Assembly: GCA_036023115.1 (NCBI GenBank)
Contig: JAYKKT010000089.1
Location: 13,928,501-13,992,500, forward strand
DNA: 64,000 nt
DNA from: Brasenia schreberi
Taxonomy: Eukaryota; Streptophyta; Magnoliopsida; Nymphaeales; Cabombaceae
Direction: 5' to 3'
The notes beneath the pieces were generated by a model. That model searched no databases. It had not been told where the DNA came from and saw nothing but the letters and a program-made list of their open reading frames with translations. The translations under genes and the position numbers were made by a program. Each line of letters starts with the position of its first letter. Within the stretch, counting starts at the first letter, position 1. Shown here piece after piece: positions 61,789 to 64,000 of the stretch.

Positions 61789-62185
61789 TATTTATGAGTT
61801 AGAGGTAGGAACAAACCTATGAAAAAGATGCTGATGCCAATGATGACCGGCTCACCAACACGACCAGCATGGATGGCTATCTGAGCTATCGTCACGGCGA
61901 GTACTCCGGCAAGCAGACTTCCTAGTGCTCGATTGAACCCTTTGTTGAAAGTAGCACCTGTAATTGGTCACGTGTGGAGGAACTATACACGTTTAGATTT
62001 AAAGTCTGGTTAAAATAATCAGTACACGCAAAAACAAATGCACACTCACATACACACCATCTCTTTTCTCCCACATATGAGAGAGAAGAGGAATGTTATC
62101 ATACTCCACGAGTACCTACTCGCAGGATGATGGTCACTGGACCATTCTTGATGGGCGATTCAGATGGTATCAATAAGGTCTTGTC

Positions 62186-62216
<31 letters not shown>

Positions 62217-62665
62217 CTTCCTACATGGCGAGGACTTGGGATCGGTCGCTCATGAAGAACAATCCAACGAAATAATATATATATATATATACGTGTGCGT
62301 GTGTGAGCACTAAAAATAATTATAAAAATAAAATTATCAAATGGAGACCAAACTTACGTACCTACAGTGTATTCGAACATTATAGCCACAGTAAGGATGG
62401 CCCATATGATATTGGTGCCGAAAATCTCATAGGGCTCTTGGATGAGTATCAACAGAGAAACAAGAAGCACGGCCAGACCAACTTTCAGTGAGAAGATCAC
62501 TCTGTTGACATCTTCCTTGCAAAAATCCCACACTCGATGAGCTAAACTCAGGTAAGGTGGTGCGCCACCGTTGGAATTCTTGCCGCAATGTGACCGCTGA
62601 GCAATCATAGAGGGAGCAAGATCATGAATCTCAACCGCAACATGGCTTCCCTTCTTCCCATTCAT
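59192..62665 (-). CDS. ALMT: Aluminium-activated malate transporter (ALMT), 6 exons, 527 residues
   Basis: ALMT proteins are anion channels for malate and chloride, in the plasma membrane or tonoplast. Exons: 62665-62362, 61957-61817, 60963-60694, 60414-60275, 60145-59999, 59773-59192. All introns are GT-AG and the sum is 1,584 bases. The N-terminal cytosolic part is followed by the conserved block [20 protein letters not shown] and [12 protein letters not shown]. Exons 1-3 hold the hydrophobic segments, including [21 protein letters not shown] and [12 protein letters not shown]. Exon 3 ends with the conserved [12 protein letters not shown] and [11 protein letters not shown]. The cytosolic domain carries the ALMT hallmark WEPPHGRF (from W291) in exon 5. 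The last exon ends with the conserved [20 protein letters not shown]. The EIQAPYNLR and this C-terminal block suggest the ALMT4/5/6/9-type tonoplast clade, which is an inference. No frameshift or missing conserved block was found. Confidence 0.94.
61127..61312. repeat. Two-copy tandem repeat of 118 bases in ALMT intron 2
   Basis: The segment starting TAGATTAATGAATCATATAT and ending CTCATCTCAAAGATGATAT occurs at 61127 and again at 61245. It leads directly into the AT microsatellite at 61310-61375. Confidence 0.75.
61310..61375. repeat. (AT)n microsatellite in ALMT intron 2
   Basis: A nearly pure AT tract of about 65 bases. A separate TATT/TTTA tract lies at about 61755-61790 in the same intron. 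Confidence 0.9.
62186..62290. repeat. AT microsatellites in ALMT intron 1
   Basis: Two AT tracts, at 62186-62210 and 62273-62290, lie in the 404-base first intron. Confidence 0.8.
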
Positions 62666-64000
62666 TCTCCAACCAAAACCAAAGAAATTAAGTACTAATT
62701 GTAAAGATTGCCGAGAAAAGGGTGTATCTTAATTATACTACGTAGAAGACTAAATGCAGAGGCCGGTTTCCGATCTCCCTGGCCACCAGTCCGGCCACTC
62801 AGGGTTCCAATTCGAGGCGCAGAGATAATCAAACTCTCTGCATATCTTAGAGTATGAAGAGATGGAAAACAGTAACATAAGAGAGCGACTCTTTGATGGC
62901 TACGAAATGGTTGAATTGAATTGTAAGGACTAAACTGGCGAACTTCCAACCAGATTGGGATCAAGAGAATTGGTTGGGACCAATTGGATTGGTGGGGGAT
63001 GGTGTTTGAAGATCATGGTTTATTTCAGGAGGATATAAAGGGCAGTGGTGCAAGTGGGAAAGTAGAAGGAACGTTATTGGAATAAGTATCGGCCAAATAA
63101 TTCAAGAAAATTTGGAGTGAAATCCTTCTTCCCCAAAAGATGCTTCGATCACCACTATAGCTGGCCGGCGCGTAAGCAGAGAGAGACAGGGAGAGTATAT
63201 GACACGCATGACGGTTTCCACGTTCCATCGTTGTGCACCAATTTGTGATAACATGCATGTAGGAGTGAGAAAAGTACGTGAAATCAATGTTCTTTCGTGT
63301 TCGATATACGTTATCTCTCTCTCTACACTCTTATATATATATATAATATATATATATATAGGGAGAGAGAGGAAGAAAAATTATTCATGAGTACATTCAT
63401 TCGTGCTTAAATAATCCGCAAGATTTGAACCGTGTGATCCATAAGATCGGTGATTGTACCTTGGTATTTTTTATGCATTAATATCATGTATTCGATACTT
63501 TTTCCTTTTTTACGTAAAAGATTTCAACAGTTAATGTTAAGCACGGTTCTTTTCGTTAATATTTTGGAAATCAACAATAATATTTTGGAAACACATCATA
63601 TTTTGGGATTAATGCTTTAAAAAGTAACTCTGTGGTAGGGATGTGCGTCGGAATCCGGTTCTTTTCGTTTTCTTTAATTGCTTAAACTCTATCTCAAAAC
63701 TAACCACATCACTCACGCCAAAACATGTAGCAGATCGTTAAACTTTATCCAACACTAAAAGCATCGGTTGGAGTCACATGAAGAAAACGAGACTTGTTTT
63801 GATAAAACGTCCATTTCGAAATTCAATTTGAAAAGAGAAGGTGAATCTTTTATCTTAAAAGAGTATTGTAATTTTAAAAACCGGAAAAACTTTTAAGCAC
63901 GACATCCAGCCCTTTGTCACGTTCACCGACCTCATACCACACTAGAAAGAACTCTTCAACTCGTACATTATGCACTGGGTCTCAGCATCGGTTCCTGGCC
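62666..64000. other. ALMT upstream region and window end
   Basis: On the minus strand, a CCCTTTATATCC box at about 63035 could be a TATA element, giving a leader of roughly 340 bases. An AT/GA microsatellite lies at about 63330-63375. From 63400 to the end the sequence is AT-rich without a recognised gene. Confidence 0.35.

Overview
This window is nuclear DNA of a flowering plant. It contains intron-bearing genes, a plastid transit peptide, long AT and CT/GA microsatellites, and decayed plant-type Copia, Ty3/gypsy, MULE and tRNA-derived SINE sequences. I cannot name the species. I see no bacterial operon, CRISPR array, rRNA gene or intact tRNA gene.

Four protein-coding loci are supported. 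(1) On the minus strand at 8112-10338 is a BAG6-like co-chaperone relic. Its IQ-BAG part is open, but the tail carries several frameshifts and stops. (2) On the plus strand, a long leader (about 25900-29351) precedes a loricrin-like gene (often labelled 'WRKY19-like') at 29352-30717. Its conserved N-terminus and its Cys/His/Gly repeats are now in different frames, and the usual linker between them is missing. (3) On the minus strand at 34298-40857 is an apparently intact 12-exon plastidial pyruvate kinase; the exons join to exactly 579 codons plus stop. (4) On the minus strand at 59192-62665 is an apparently intact 6-exon aluminium-activated malate transporter; the exons join to 527 codons plus stop.

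Most of the rest is repeat-derived. From 1 to 8 kb and 10.3 to 25.5 kb there are microsatellites, a Ty3/gypsy integrase relic (12.54-13.52 kb, minus), SINE-like copies (16.7, 24.1, 25.5 kb), two copies of a chimeric TATG/GGTTC-rich repeat (18.9-19.86 kb) and a possible MULE-related element (19.94-23.03 kb). A 1,009 bp element with terminal inverted repeats sits in intron 2 of the pyruvate kinase gene. At 41.9-44.2 kb there is a decayed MULE with transposase fragments on the minus strand. From about 48.3 to 58.4 kb there is a decayed Copia element, whose gag is split by a 3,519 bp TG...CA element that looks like a very large solo LTR (50164-53682).

The functional genes do not form a pathway cluster. 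The pyruvate kinase acts in plastid glycolysis (pyruvate for fatty acid synthesis), the malate transporter acts at a membrane (probably the tonoplast), and the other two loci are damaged. I found no convincing undescribed system. The points most worth checking are the nested retrotransposon, the damaged loricrin-like gene with its upstream ORFs, the microsatellite that forms the splice donor in the pyruvate kinase gene, and the BAG6 relic.
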